DNA of 64,000 nt from JBGQAS01 sp964498605 (GCA_964498605.1 CAZCHK010000002.1:1-64000); one strand, 5' to 3'. Numbered from the stretch's first letter, positions 43,285 to 52,910 are shown. The notes: generated from the sequence alone by a model not told the origin. Numbers and translations: made by a program.

Positions 43285-44364
43285 TCATCGGGATCCAAGG
43301 ATTTCCTTGGCTTTCAGAAAATCAATCTTGGTCAATGCCCAGATTGCCGCGTCCCGGACGATCGGCGCTGTGCTGTTATTGACGGTATCGATCAGCGCAG
43401 GCAGGCTTTCTTTCAGCTGCAAATTCCCGACCGCGATGATTACATTTCTAAGGAATCGGTCGTGGCCGATTCGATCGATTGGTGTATCGTGAAAACAAGA
43501 CTGAAACTCATCCGGGAGGATTTTCAAGTACGAAAGAAGATCTGGATTTGGGTCAATTTTTCCGTCACGAAAACCATTCGCTTGACGGGCTTTGATCACT
43601 TTTTGATTCCAGGGACAAACCAATTGGCAGATGTCACAACCGAATACGCGCGTCCCCATCCTGTCCCGCAGCCCTGGATCGATGTCGCCTTTATGCTCAA
43701 TGGTCAGGTACGCGATGCAGTCCGCGGCATTCAGGCACCGATCGGGCAGGATGCAGCAGGTGGGACAGGACTCGACGCACAGATTGCATTTCCCGCACAG
43801 GTCATGGGGCAGACGCGTGTTTGGGGGCAGGTCTATCGTCGTAAACAGTTCGGATAAAAAGAAAAAAGACCCGAATTGTGGGTTGATCAAACACCCGTTC
43901 TTGCCGATCCAGCCTAAACCCGCGGAAAACGCCAGGTTTTTTTCCATGACAGGCGCGCTGTCAACTGCGCTGAAAAAACCAATTCTTATTCCTGAATACA
44001 GGTCTCGTATTCTGTTCATCAGTTTTGCGTGAAGCCGCTTAATGACGAAATGGTAATCCTCGTCCAGCGCGTATGATGCAATGATCCCCTTTCCATTGCG
44101 CGTGTTCGGTGCAGCGTGGGGTGTGTACGGATAGCCCAGCACGATAATCGATCTGCAATTTTCCAGCAGCAGGTCAGGGTGTTCACGGTAGCGAGTTGAT
44201 TTTTCATTGGAAAGGTATTTCATGTCACCAAAGGTTTTTTTTGCCAGCCATCTCTTGTATTGATCGAAAAAATGGGGCCTGGAGGGCAGGGTGATTCCGA
44301 ATAGAGTAAAGCCGAGACTGTGAGCCTCGGCTTCTAATTCTTTGGTGATCTGCATCACTTCCAT
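43285..44364 (-). CDS. queG: Epoxyqueuosine reductase
   Basis: Cobalamin-dependent enzyme that makes the last step of queuosine in tRNA. The 359-residue protein has the N-terminal domain (SAVDSAPVMEKNLAFSAGLGW), two [4Fe-4S] motifs (CGKCNLCVESCPT and CDICQLVCPWN) and C-terminal HEAT-like helices. An ATG at 44355 has a better-spaced GGAAG and could be the true start. The upstream pathway enzyme QueA is at 10.1-11.1 kb. The gene follows the NBR1-Ig lipoprotein gene by 22 bases on the same strand. Confidence 0.94.
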   Translation of the reverse strand: MEVMQITKELEAEAHSLGFTLFGITLPSRPHFFDQYKRWLAKKTFGDMKYLSNEKSTRYREHPDLLLENCRSIIVLGYPYTPHAAPNTRNGKGIIASYALDEDYHFVIKRLHAKLMNRIRDLYSGIRIGFFSAVDSAPVMEKNLAFSAGLGWIGKNGCLINPQFGSFFFLSELFTTIDLPPNTRLPHDLCGKCNLCVESCPTCCILPDRCLNAADCIAYLTIEHKGDIDPGLRDRMGTRVFGCDICQLVCPWNQKVIKARQANGFRDGKIDPNPDLLSYLKILPDEFQSCFHDTPIDRIGHDRFLRNVIIAVGNLQLKESLPALIDTVNNSTAPIVRDAAIWALTKIDFLKAKEILGSR

Positions 44365-44386
44365 CTTGGAATCGACGATGATGGCG

Positions 44387-45070
44387 TCAAGGCGAGAGCG
44401 TCAATGTTCCGTCATTGACGATGATCTGGCACCACAGAACGTCACCAAATACCTCGCCTTTCTCATTACGAAGTTTGAAATAGATTTTGTACCGGCCGTT
44501 GCCGCTTGGGGCAGTTAATAAAATGTCGATCTCAAATTCCTCAGTGGGCTCCACTTCTTCGTAAATGACGCTCGAAACCATTTTCGGCACGACCGTCGAA
44601 ATTTCGTCCCCAACGTAGGGTTCGATATCCAGCCACAGCAACGAATATCCTTTGGTCCAGGTTGTCGCGCCTGTGTTCTGGACTTTCCATGTTTTCTTGA
44701 ACTCATGGCCTGGATACAATTCAGTGTCATCCGGGATGGTGACATCCTCGATCATTTTTAGGTCATCACCGCTCGTGCTTGTCCCGACAGGTCCCAGGCT
44801 AAACATGGTCAGCGTGGGCTGACGTGTTTCTGACGCTGTGGTGGGAGCTGGCGTTGCAGTCGGGGTGATCGTGGGAGTTTCGGTTGCAGTGGCTGTAGGC
44901 ATGGCTGCTTGAGTTAATGCAATGCCTGCCTGCACCGTGCCCGCAACTTCTGTCATGACCTGGTTGACATCGGGGGTGGGTTCAGTGGATGCGCCACTTT
45001 TGCATCCGGAAAAAAACAGGATGAAAATGGTAGAACCAACAATCAATTTTTTTGTAATAGTATTATTCAT
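44387..45070 (-). CDS. Lipoprotein with NBR1-type Ig-like domain
   Basis: The 227-residue protein has a lipoprotein signal (ILFFSGCKSG), a helical part, a Thr/Pro linker and a C-terminal domain of about 110 residues. That domain (PDDTELYPGHEFKKTWKVQN; NTGATTWTKGYSLLW; EEFEIDILLTAPSGNGRYK) matches the Ig-like fold of the human NBR1 central (FW) domain, which is also found in bacterial surface proteins. ATG at 45070 with AAAGGAG is preferred over the longer open frame. It is probably a surface-exposed binding or structural protein. Confidence 0.8.
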   Translation of the reverse strand: MNNTITKKLIVGSTIFILFFSGCKSGASTEPTPDVNQVMTEVAGTVQAGIALTQAAMPTATATETPTITPTATPAPTTASETRQPTLTMFSLGPVGTSTSGDDLKMIEDVTIPDDTELYPGHEFKKTWKVQNTGATTWTKGYSLLWLDIEPYVGDEISTVVPKMVSSVIYEEVEPTEEFEIDILLTAPSGNGRYKIYFKLRNEKGEVFGDVLWCQIIVNDGTLTLSP

Positions 45071-45107
45071 GTACTGCTCCTTTACCTTGCTGCTCAGCAA
45101 GCGTGCA

Positions 45108-45136
45108 ATTTTCACAGCAAGTAGAAAACCTGTCAA
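45108..45136 (-). promoter_or_regulatory. Promoter of the NBR1-Ig lipoprotein gene
   Basis: On the minus strand TTGACA (45136-45131) is a perfect -35 box, followed by 17 bases and GAAAAT (45113-45108), a weak -10. The expected leader is about 30 bases and ends in AAAGGAG. Confidence 0.5.
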
Positions 45137-45174
45137 GGGTGAGGATGCACGCTGAGAATGTTTTATACCATAAT

Positions 45175-46266
45175 TTAAGGCTGGTAGGGGATCAGCCAGG
45201 ATTCTTCACTTGTGATGGCCGGTAGACCCATAGAGAAGCCGCGTGTGCCGCGGAAGGTGAAAAACGAAACGGACCCGGGCAAAACCTCTACCTGCTGGGA
45301 ATAGGTTTTTCCTTGATAGGTTATTGCAACCGTGTACGTGCCCTGTGGCAGGTTGCTCAACACGAGGTTTTCTTCATAAAAGTCATCACGGTTGATGCTG
45401 TTGGGACCATAGGTATACATGCTCCAGTTTTCTTTCGTGATGGATGAAATTTGCACCGGAAAGGTCGACATGTAATTCCCGTAAAAATCGGTAACCTTTC
45501 CAGCGATCAGACCGCACCCTTCTGGTGGAGATATCCATAATTCGGGATTCCTGGTTGTAAAAGCGCTTTTACTGGCAATGCGCACTTCGAAGTGGAGATG
45601 AGGACCTGTCGTGAAGCCGGTTGTGCCCACGATCCCGATCTGATCTCCCATTTTCACCGTTTGTCCCACTTCGACATCCACACGCTCCATGTGGGCGTAG
45701 ACTGTGGTTAATTTTCTTCCCTGATAACCGAAAGAATGACGAATTGCAACAGCCATGCCGTATGGATCATCCGGATCGTTATTGTGTCTGAGTAGACCGT
45801 ATCCTGCCCATATCACCTTGCCATCTCCAGCAGCAAGGATGGGTGTATTGACCGGGACCGCGATGTCTATTCCTGTATGAACAGCATCAGAATTTGGAAA
45901 GATGTATCCATACCTGTAATCGTCCAGAGGCCAGTTCACTTCATCCACGGGGATGGGGCGCATGAATAAAAAATGGTCGTGCGGAGATAGCGCGAATGGA
46001 ACAGGATACAAAGGAGCTCTCCAGATACTGATCGGTTCAGAAACCGGAGTTGGGAATTGGATCCGAAGCGGAACGACCGCCGGTGTTGGCTGCATGATCA
46101 CTACCGGTGAAGTCGCTGTTGGTTGACTGGATGTGGGTTGTTGCGGCAAAGTTGTAGTGGGAATACTGGTGAGTCGGGGTTCAAAACCAGGCAAAGTTGT
46201 TTCTACGGCTTTTTGGGAGCAGGCGATCAATGCCATGCAGATGACAAAGGACTTTATCCTTTTCAT
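45175..46266 (-). CDS. M23 peptidase-family lipoprotein
   Basis: The 363-residue protein has a lipobox (ALIACSQ), a Pro/Thr linker and an M23 (LytM) domain: HTGIDIAVPVNTPILAAGDGKV, YAHMERVDVEVGQTVKMGD and GPHLHFEVR. His and Asp of HxxxD and the HxH motif are present, so it may be an active peptidoglycan endopeptidase. The last 110 residues form a beta-rich domain. Its ATG overlaps the stop of the TolB-like gene upstream (ATGA at 46266-46263), so the two are translated together. Confidence 0.88.
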   Translation of the reverse strand: MKRIKSFVICMALIACSQKAVETTLPGFEPRLTSIPTTTLPQQPTSSQPTATSPVVIMQPTPAVVPLRIQFPTPVSEPISIWRAPLYPVPFALSPHDHFLFMRPIPVDEVNWPLDDYRYGYIFPNSDAVHTGIDIAVPVNTPILAAGDGKVIWAGYGLLRHNNDPDDPYGMAVAIRHSFGYQGRKLTTVYAHMERVDVEVGQTVKMGDQIGIVGTTGFTTGPHLHFEVRIASKSAFTTRNPELWISPPEGCGLIAGKVTDFYGNYMSTFPVQISSITKENWSMYTYGPNSINRDDFYEENLVLSNLPQGTYTVAITYQGKTYSQQVEVLPGSVSFFTFRGTRGFSMGLPAITSEESWLIPYQP

Positions 46267-48095
46267 GGTTGCTTTGTTGGTGCTGTTGAAAGTGTCAGTG
46301 TTCCTGATCCTAAAGCGTTACCGGGCAAGGGTGTGGGGGTCGATAATGCTTCGGGGGGGTAAATCCTGAGCATGGCCTGGGTCCAGTTGTCGATCGAACC
46401 AAAAACAAGTATGTTGTACCTTGCTGCGGAATAGTACGTTCTCCATGAGGAGAGGGCTGGAAGCCGATACCAGTGATTCTCCAGTGCGAGAGAGGTCACG
46501 TCCACCCAGTACCCATCAGGTGGCTCGCAGTAAGCGCCGCCGTTCTCATATGCAACAGTAGAACCGGAAAAACGCTCATCCAGACACCAAGTGGCATCTT
46601 TAATGGGAACGCCCAGCGAACCGTCCTGATTCAGCGACTTGACCCATATGCGCCAATAAATCTGCCCGTTTACGTTTTCCCGCTGGATGGTCATCCACTC
46701 GGCTTGCATGGGGAGGGTGTTCAACGCAATGGCCCTTCCAGTAAAAAGCCAATCCTGTGGAAGCCCCGGATCAGGTGGATCCGTGATCGGTGTGTACGCG
46801 GATTCCAGGTTGGCCAGAAAATCCCAGCCTGTCGCTTCTCCTATTCTTTTGCGCAGGTCGGAAAAAGGCTGTTCGGCTGATTCAGCGATAAAAGCATAAG
46901 GAGCTGACACAGAATCCAATCTGACGATTTTTTCCTTTTCCGTGGGACTTTCAAAAGTTAGAGGTAGGTTTGATTCACTGGATTTATTTTCAACTGCGAA
47001 CCGGTCACGAAGCGAGGCATACAATAATCTGCTGGCATCTGGAGAGATCCACTGCGCAGCCATTAATTCGGATGGAAGGTTGATGAGGGGTTGTGAAAGC
47101 ATGGCTGAATCCGCAGAATACACCGCGGCCGTGTACGCATTTGCGAATTGAACCTGAGAAATAAATGATGTTTCATCGTACTTCCAGTAAGCTGAAAAAC
47201 CGAACCCGGCCACTCTGGCTGAGAGCTGAGAGATATCGAAGAGGACGATCTGTTTTTGTCCTCCCTGTTCTAGAACATAAAGCAGGCTGCTGCCCGAGGG
47301 CGAGTAAACTGGCTTGGACTCGAGCAGGTCAGGGCTGTTGGTGATGTTGACAAACCTCTCATCTTCCAGATAATCAAAACGAGCCAGCCACAGGTCATCG
47401 TTTCCTGAGCGGTTTGAAACGAACACGATTTCCCTTCCCAGGGGAGACCAGGAAGGAGAATGGTCATCAGCAGGATCTGCGGTCAACTGGATGGGTTCAG
47501 ATGCGAGGTCCGCGATATGCTGGATCAACAGGTCAAAGTTTTTTCCATCGTATGTTTCGTACACGATCCACTGGCCATCAGGCGACCAGGACGGCGCGCC
47601 ATCGTATCGCTCGGACTGGGTGATATTGATTGTTTCGCTGGTTGAGATATTTCGCACATGGATATCCCAGAATCCATCCGCGTTGGAGCGGTATGCCAGA
47701 TACTTTCCATCAGGGCTGAGAGAGGGCTCGAGCTCATCCCATTCACACGGGAACAACTCCGTCAGTTCCAGGTAGCCAGGGTGGAACGCGTGAATACTGT
47801 GGTTTTTTCCATTGAAAAGGCTGGTCAGCCAGACACCGTCAAGAAATGAGAATGAATCCGGGGTGATCGTTAAAGTCGGTGTTGGTTCTTGAGGCGAGTC
47901 GGTGAGAGTTGAGCCAGGCGTGATCTGAACTGTCTCCAGCATGTTGGCAGTGCCTGTTGCTGAAGGGGTGGATGTTGTTTCAGCGGTGTGGTACCTTTTG
48001 AAGCTCATTACAAAGATTACTGCTGAGAGGATGGCAATAATCCCGAGCAAGAAATAGATCGAATACCTCTTTATTGAAGCGAGTTTTGTTTTCAT
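46263..48095 (-). CDS. TolB-like beta-propeller membrane-anchored protein
   Basis: The 610-residue protein has one N-terminal membrane helix (about 13-32), a Thr/Pro linker and then repeated PD40 blades: SPDGKYLAYRSNADGFWDI, SPDGQWIVYETYDGKNFDL, SPLGREIVFVSNRSGNDDL and SPSGSSLLYVLEQ. The C-terminal half is less regular. Such propellers bind proteins or peptidoglycan-linked partners outside the membrane. Translational coupling to the M23 gene suggests a joint task in the envelope. Confidence 0.82.
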   Translation of the reverse strand: MKTKLASIKRYSIYFLLGIIAILSAVIFVMSFKRYHTAETTSTPSATGTANMLETVQITPGSTLTDSPQEPTPTLTITPDSFSFLDGVWLTSLFNGKNHSIHAFHPGYLELTELFPCEWDELEPSLSPDGKYLAYRSNADGFWDIHVRNISTSETINITQSERYDGAPSWSPDGQWIVYETYDGKNFDLLIQHIADLASEPIQLTADPADDHSPSWSPLGREIVFVSNRSGNDDLWLARFDYLEDERFVNITNSPDLLESKPVYSPSGSSLLYVLEQGGQKQIVLFDISQLSARVAGFGFSAYWKYDETSFISQVQFANAYTAAVYSADSAMLSQPLINLPSELMAAQWISPDASRLLYASLRDRFAVENKSSESNLPLTFESPTEKEKIVRLDSVSAPYAFIAESAEQPFSDLRKRIGEATGWDFLANLESAYTPITDPPDPGLPQDWLFTGRAIALNTLPMQAEWMTIQRENVNGQIYWRIWVKSLNQDGSLGVPIKDATWCLDERFSGSTVAYENGGAYCEPPDGYWVDVTSLALENHWYRLPALSSWRTYYSAARYNILVFGSIDNWTQAMLRIYPPEALSTPTPLPGNALGSGTLTLSTAPTKQP

Positions 48096-48139
48096 TTACG
48101 CATCATCAATTCATGCTTCAACGCATATTCTATGCTATT

Positions 48140-48985
48140 TCAAGGAATTTGGGAAAGCACTGTCATGGGATCGAACATTTGAAAGATGCCGCTGATGCGC
48201 CAAACGCAGTAATTGCGCATTTCCTCAACGGTCGCCCCGGTGTTCCTGTGAGACATGCATGGAAAAGAAGCCCCACTGGGTCCTACTCGAACTTCCATGT
48301 GGAGGTGGAACTGGCTTGATTCACCCGTGTTGCCAACCGCACCTATTTGCTGGCACGCTGTGACAGAATCCCCTATGTGAAAGGCTGGCGGATTGAGCAG
48401 GTGCGCGTAAAGCACGTATAGCGACCTCCCATTCGATCCATATTCGTCGGCAGAAAATTCAGGGCAGGTCAGGCGACCATCGTTCACAGCCAAAGGAGCG
48501 AGAGTGGGAATGTGGCCGGATTCGAGGAATTTTGCCGGTATTTGATCGAGCGGAGTTTCAATCATGATCATATTTCCATAGGGAGTCCGATCGGTTATAA
48601 CCGAGGCAACTTTTCCATCGAACAAGGACAGAACAGGCAAGCCCTCCATGGTTGAAAGATCTTTGAAGCGCCAGAAGGCGATATCCAGGCCATGGTGGCC
48701 ATCATCCAGGCTGACAGCGGGAGTCGCGAATGGATTGATATTGATTTCTGCAGCGCTGAGATCCGCGAAATTTATTCCTGCTAAGGGGAAACACACAGGG
48801 GTCTTTGCCTCGGGTGATTCCGTTGTCGGTGTTGGTGTTGGAACAGGAGGATCGCTCTCTTTGCTCGTGGGAGTCGAAAACGCTGGCTCCAGAGTCTCAA
48901 CGATCACTTCTTGAGCCTGGCAGGAAGTGATATAGAAAGATCCAAAGACGAGAACCGTCAGAATGATTTGGCGTACCATCATCAT
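48140..48985 (-). CDS. Second M23-family lipoprotein
   Basis: The 281-residue protein has a lipobox (YITSCQA), a short Thr/Pro linker and an M23-type domain: HHGLDIAFW, PVLSLFDGKVASVI, YAHLLNPPAFHIGDSV and FHLHMEVRVG. The HxxxD and HxH metal motifs are kept. The start is the first of three ATG codons at 48985, overlapping the DUF1015 stop as ATGA. It is diverged from the other M23 protein, so they are not a recent duplication. Confidence 0.82.
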   Translation of the reverse strand: MMMVRQIILTVLVFGSFYITSCQAQEVIVETLEPAFSTPTSKESDPPVPTPTPTTESPEAKTPVCFPLAGINFADLSAAEININPFATPAVSLDDGHHGLDIAFWRFKDLSTMEGLPVLSLFDGKVASVITDRTPYGNMIMIETPLDQIPAKFLESGHIPTLAPLAVNDGRLTCPEFSADEYGSNGRSLYVLYAHLLNPPAFHIGDSVTACQQIGAVGNTGESSQFHLHMEVRVGPSGASFPCMSHRNTGATVEEMRNYCVWRISGIFQMFDPMTVLSQIP

Positions 48986-50298
48986 GCGATCAAACGGCAT
49001 TCCATGTAAAAGCGCTTGTCTTTTGCTTCACCCATGGAGAAGGTTTTCCTTGGAAGGGCTCCGTCCAGGACCACTGTTTTGAACAGGTCATTCTTACTCA
49101 TCGGCGGGAGGAAGAAACTGGCATTTCCATCCAACTTTCCGATCTCTTCGACGACCTTGGTCCCATGAACGTAATCGATTTTTTCTGCTTTTCCCTGCTG
49201 GAGGTATGTATCCAAAAATGACTGCAGAGTGCCCACGGGTAGGTTATGGGTGGGGCGATCTACAGTGATCACCGCGTACAGCTCCGCATCGATGTATCCG
49301 AAAGCATGCCGGTCTCTTTCCTGCTGATGGATCGCACGGGCAACTTCTGCCATCGATGAGTGTTTCTGAATACTTACCTGATCCTGAAAATAATCCTTGA
49401 GGGAGTCGATCAAACTGAATTTGACATTGAAGAGGATGCGATGGATCGGTTCAAACTCAAGGCCTTCATCGTGAACATTCTCCAATTCAACCAGCGCGAA
49501 CCTGGCCGGGTGGTCTTGAGGAACGTGCGGCTTGACCTTCTCCCATATGCTTTTCGCAGTGGCCAGGGAATGGTTGCCATCCCCGATCGCAAACAGCAGC
49601 AGACCATTGTCTTTTGAGGCTGCGTATCTTTCCCTGAACCTGCCCTCATCGGCGAGACGTGAAAGAGCAGAGATGACTTGCTGCTCCGTCAACGGGTTTT
49701 CAATCTCATACCCTGAGAGGTGCCCGGAGCCCAGCATAAGATCAAAATCGTACAGTCTTTTAAAATGATCTTTCTCTGCGACCAAAGGCTCTATCACGGT
49801 TCGATCCGGGTCATCAATTAAAACCAGAATGTGCGGCATTTCCAGGAGCGCTTTTTCCCGGATCTTGATTCGCGGTGGCAGCCTCTCTATGATCGTTCCT
49901 TCGGTGGCGCGGATTAATGTCTGGGAACCCTTGTTGAAGTCGTAGTGCTCAAGGTCCAACGCGATCATGAGACCATGCCGGGTCTTGCCGGATGATTTGC
50001 GTTCCACAAGGATCAGGTTGTGAATCGACTGGAACACACCTTGCTTGACATAATCCCGCATTGCTGACTGCGTTGATTGCAGACGCGATTCTTCTTCTTG
50101 GGTGCCAAGAAGGATTTCTGGCAGGATCATGTGATACGTTGACGGTGAATCACCGACCAGTTCAGCCACTTCTTTCCAATATCCAGGCTCAGACGTGAAT
50201 TGATCGCACGCGATCACTGACCATTTCTGGGGATCAATGTCCTTATGTGGAAGAAGAATTTCAGGGATTTGGAAACCTAGCGATGGAATTATTTTCAT
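48982..50298 (-). CDS. DUF1015 family protein
   Basis: A 438-residue cytosolic protein of the DUF1015 family, recognisable by the N-terminal DIDPQKWSVIACDQFTSEP and the central FAIGDGNHSLATAKSIWE segment, where many members have DGHHR. No biochemical function is established for the family. AAAGGAA lies before the ATG. It is coupled to the M23 lipoprotein gene downstream by ATGA, an unusual partner for a cytosolic protein. Confidence 0.8.
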   Translation of the reverse strand: MKIIPSLGFQIPEILLPHKDIDPQKWSVIACDQFTSEPGYWKEVAELVGDSPSTYHMILPEILLGTQEEESRLQSTQSAMRDYVKQGVFQSIHNLILVERKSSGKTRHGLMIALDLEHYDFNKGSQTLIRATEGTIIERLPPRIKIREKALLEMPHILVLIDDPDRTVIEPLVAEKDHFKRLYDFDLMLGSGHLSGYEIENPLTEQQVISALSRLADEGRFRERYAASKDNGLLLFAIGDGNHSLATAKSIWEKVKPHVPQDHPARFALVELENVHDEGLEFEPIHRILFNVKFSLIDSLKDYFQDQVSIQKHSSMAEVARAIHQQERDRHAFGYIDAELYAVITVDRPTHNLPVGTLQSFLDTYLQQGKAEKIDYVHGTKVVEEIGKLDGNASFFLPPMSKNDLFKTVVLDGALPRKTFSMGEAKDKRFYMECRLIA

Positions 50299-50366
50299 GT
50301 GCTTTCCTTTGCGATAATTTTACCAAATCGCATCGGTAAAAAGAGGAAGTTCAAATGTCTGGTCTA

Positions 50367-50400
50367 TTGATCGGTTTTCGCTTTTGAGAAAACCGATCAA
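50367..50400. repeat. Perfect 13-bp inverted repeat
   Basis: TTGATCGGTTTTC and GAAAACCGATCAA flank an 8-base loop. There is no T run on either side, so it is not a typical terminator. It lies between the degV terminator and the DUF1015 start, upstream of the latter. Confidence 0.7.
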
Positions 50401-50460
50401 AATGCAATTCCCCCAGATGGAGCAGCTCTTTTCAGACAATCTGCTCGTGGCGCGGAGCGT

Positions 50461-50500
50461 TAAATAAAAAGGAGCTGATTGTTCATCGGGGCAGCTCCTT
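50461..50500 (-). terminator. Intrinsic terminator of degV
   Basis: On the minus strand AAGGAGCTG, a 14-base loop and CAGCTCCTT are followed by TTTTTATTTA, 12 bases after the degV stop. Confidence 0.85.
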
Positions 50501-50511
50501 CAACCATTTCG

Positions 50512-51372
50512 TTACATACCAGCCATGTAGCACAATCCAAGGGTTCCCGGCCCGACATGGCTGCCGATCACCGGACTCACTGGTCCCAATAGTGCCTCAG
50601 CGATTGACGCTGTGGGGATTCTCTGTTTGGCGCGATCAAGGAGAACTTCAGCCAGGGCGGGTGTATCCGCGAAAAGACAGGCCAGCCTGACGGGTGGTCC
50701 ATATTTTTCCATTTGTTTTTCAAATTGGTCCAGCATGCGATCAATCGCCTTGCTCATAGTTCGCACCTTTTCCGAAGGCTCGATCTGGCCGTTTCGAATT
50801 GTCAGGATCGGCTTCAAGTTCAATACTGTGCCCAGGAGAGCAGCGGCTCCACCTATCCTGCCGCCGCGGCGCAGATACTCGAGATCGTCCACAAGGAAAT
50901 ACACGCCTGTGTGCTTGACCGCGTTATGCGAGATTTCCGCGCACTCCGACAGTGTCGCACCTTCCTTTGCATACCGCGCGGCGGCCATTACCTGAAAGCT
51001 CAAGGCCATGCTCGTCGTTTTTGAATCGATTACCGTGATGCGTTCTTTTGACAGGATTTCCTGGGCTTTGTGCGCCGAATCAAGCGTGCCTGAGAATTTG
51101 CTTGAAATATGGATGCTCAAAATATCGTAATCCTGATCAAGAAGTTTTTTGTAAAGCTCAAGGAACTCATTCGGGGAAGGCTGGGACGTTGTTGGGGCTA
51201 CTTTTGAGGCTTTCATCCTGCGGTAGAATTCAGCGGGTTGAATATCAATGCCGTCTTTGTAGACCTTTCCTTCCCACAAAAGCAGAAGCGGGATGGTAAA
51301 AATCGAATACTGGGAAGATACATTCTCCGGGATGAACGCCGAGCTATCGGTGACTATCGCAACTTTTGACAT
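50512..51372 (-). CDS. DegV family fatty-acid-binding protein
   Basis: The 286-residue protein has the DegV signatures: VAIVTDSSAFIP at the N-terminus, DGIDIQPAEFYRRM, SQPSPNEFLELY, and C-terminal GPVIGSHVGPGTLGL. DegV proteins bind a fatty acid and, as FakB, hand it to the kinase FakA for lipid synthesis; no FakA gene is in the window. GGAGG lies five bases before the ATG. It is followed by a strong terminator. Confidence 0.93.
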   Translation of the reverse strand: MSKVAIVTDSSAFIPENVSSQYSIFTIPLLLLWEGKVYKDGIDIQPAEFYRRMKASKVAPTTSQPSPNEFLELYKKLLDQDYDILSIHISSKFSGTLDSAHKAQEILSKERITVIDSKTTSMALSFQVMAAARYAKEGATLSECAEISHNAVKHTGVYFLVDDLEYLRRGGRIGGAAALLGTVLNLKPILTIRNGQIEPSEKVRTMSKAIDRMLDQFEKQMEKYGPPVRLACLFADTPALAEVLLDRAKQRIPTASIAEALLGPVSPVIGSHVGPGTLGLCYMAGM

Positions 51373-51481
51373 GCTGCCTCCATCGTGATGAATTAACCAT
51401 TAATGATCTGTTTGAAATAACCCTGTATTTCGATATTAGTTACATGCAAAACTCATCCGCTCATATTCCAAAAGTGGTTCC

Positions 51482-51510
51482 TTGACCAACGCTTCCACTC
51501 AGGCTACAAT
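51482..51510 (+). promoter_or_regulatory. ffh promoter
   Basis: TTGACC, a 17-base spacer and TACAAT form a good sigma-70-type promoter. The ffh ATG is 25 bases downstream, with AAAGGACA as ribosome-binding site. Confidence 0.75.
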
Positions 51511-51535
51511 CCCCACGCTCCATTAAAGGACAGGC

Positions 51536-52858
51536 ATGTTTGAGAATCTGACGCAGCGATTGAATGACATTTTTCAAAAACTAAGACGACGGGGAAAATT
51601 AAGCGTCCCGGACGTCGACGAGGCGATGCGTGAAGTCAGGCTGGCACTGCTGGAGGCGGATGTCCAGTACAATGTCGCCAAAGAGTTCATTTCCCGTGTC
51701 AGGAACCGCGCCATTGGCTCAGAAGTATCCCAGGCGCTTAACCCCGGACAGCAGGTCGTAAAAATCGTCAACGACGAATTAATCCAAACGCTTGGCGATC
51801 CCGCAAAATTGAACCTGCAAGGTCAAAAGCCGTGGATGATCCTTCTCGTCGGACTGCAGGGTTCCGGGAAAACGACCACAGCCGCGAAACTGGCGAAATT
51901 TCTGCGTTCACAAGGGGAACGCGTGCTGCTCGTTGCTGCTGACCCTTACCGCCCGGCTGCTGTGCAGCAGCTGCAAATTTTGGGCTCGCAGCTTGATATC
52001 CCGGTTTTCTTTCAGGAAAAGCTGAAACCACCCGATTTGGTAAAAAAGGGTTTTGAGCAGGCAGGCAAAGGAAGCTATTCGGTTGTCATCGCGGATACAG
52101 CCGGACGTTCGCAGCTCGATGAAAGCATGATGCGTGAATTGACACAGGTATCGGACAGGGTGAAGGCCGTGGAGACGCTCCTTGTTGTTGACGCCATGAT
52201 CGGCCAGGAAGCCTTGCATGTAGCGGAAGGATTCCGGAAAGCGCTTCCCATCACCGGGTTGATCTTTACAAAAATGGATGGAGACGCCAGGGGCGGCGCC
52301 GCGATCTCAGTCCGCAGCGTCACGCAGGTTCCCATAAAGTTCATTGGTACCGGCGAAGGATTGGACGCCCTGGAACAGTTTGACCCGCAGCGACTATCCT
52401 CAAGAATTTTGGGGATGGGTGACATCCTGGGTTTGATTGAAAAAGCAGAGGCGGCGTTTGACCAGAAGGACGCGGAAAAACAAGCCAAGCGACTCATCGA
52501 AGGCGAGTTCTCGATTGAAGATTTCCATGCTCAACTGAAGCAGGTGAAAAAGATGGGCTCTTTTTCGCAAATGATGGATATGATGCCAGGTCAAATGGGG
52601 CAAGCCGCCCGGAATGTCGATCCCAAACAGGCTGAAGATCAGATGAAGATCACAGAGGCCGTTTTGAATTCCATGACAGTGCGTGAAAAAAGGTTCCCCG
52701 ATATTCTAAATGCCAGCCGCAGAAGGCGAATCGCTAGGGGCTGTGGTTTGGATGTTCAAGATGTGAACCGGGTGATCAAACAATTCAGAGACATCCAACG
52801 CGTCATGAAAACTTTGAAAAAAACAGGCGGAAAAGGATTGTCTCGACTTTTTGGATAA
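51536..52858 (+). CDS. ffh: Signal recognition particle protein Ffh
   Basis: SRP GTPase that targets nascent membrane proteins. The 440-residue protein has the N domain, G domain motifs GLQGSGKTTTAAKLA, DTAGR, TKMDGDARGG, and the Met-rich M domain (MGSFSQMMDMMPGQMG) with the RNA-binding SRRRRIARGCG helix-turn-helix. It starts a run of translation-related genes (rpsP, khpA, rimM). Confidence 0.98.
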   Translation: MFENLTQRLNDIFQKLRRRGKLSVPDVDEAMREVRLALLEADVQYNVAKEFISRVRNRAIGSEVSQALNPGQQVVKIVNDELIQTLGDPAKLNLQGQKPWMILLVGLQGSGKTTTAAKLAKFLRSQGERVLLVAADPYRPAAVQQLQILGSQLDIPVFFQEKLKPPDLVKKGFEQAGKGSYSVVIADTAGRSQLDESMMRELTQVSDRVKAVETLLVVDAMIGQEALHVAEGFRKALPITGLIFTKMDGDARGGAAISVRSVTQVPIKFIGTGEGLDALEQFDPQRLSSRILGMGDILGLIEKAEAAFDQKDAEKQAKRLIEGEFSIEDFHAQLKQVKKMGSFSQMMDMMPGQMGQAARNVDPKQAEDQMKITEAVLNSMTVREKRFPDILNASRRRRIARGCGLDVQDVNRVIKQFRDIQRVMKTLKKTGGKGLSRLFG

Positions 52859-52904
52859 AAAGAATAGCATACGGGTTCAGTCCGTAATTTAGTAGAAAAT
52901 GGTA

Positions 52905-52910
52905 TATAAT
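52905..52910 (+). promoter_or_regulatory. -10 box of rpsP
   Basis: TATAAT lies 42 bases before the rpsP ATG; the leader holds a run of Ts and a GAGGAG ribosome-binding site. No clear -35 is seen, so the message may also come from ffh. Confidence 0.45.
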
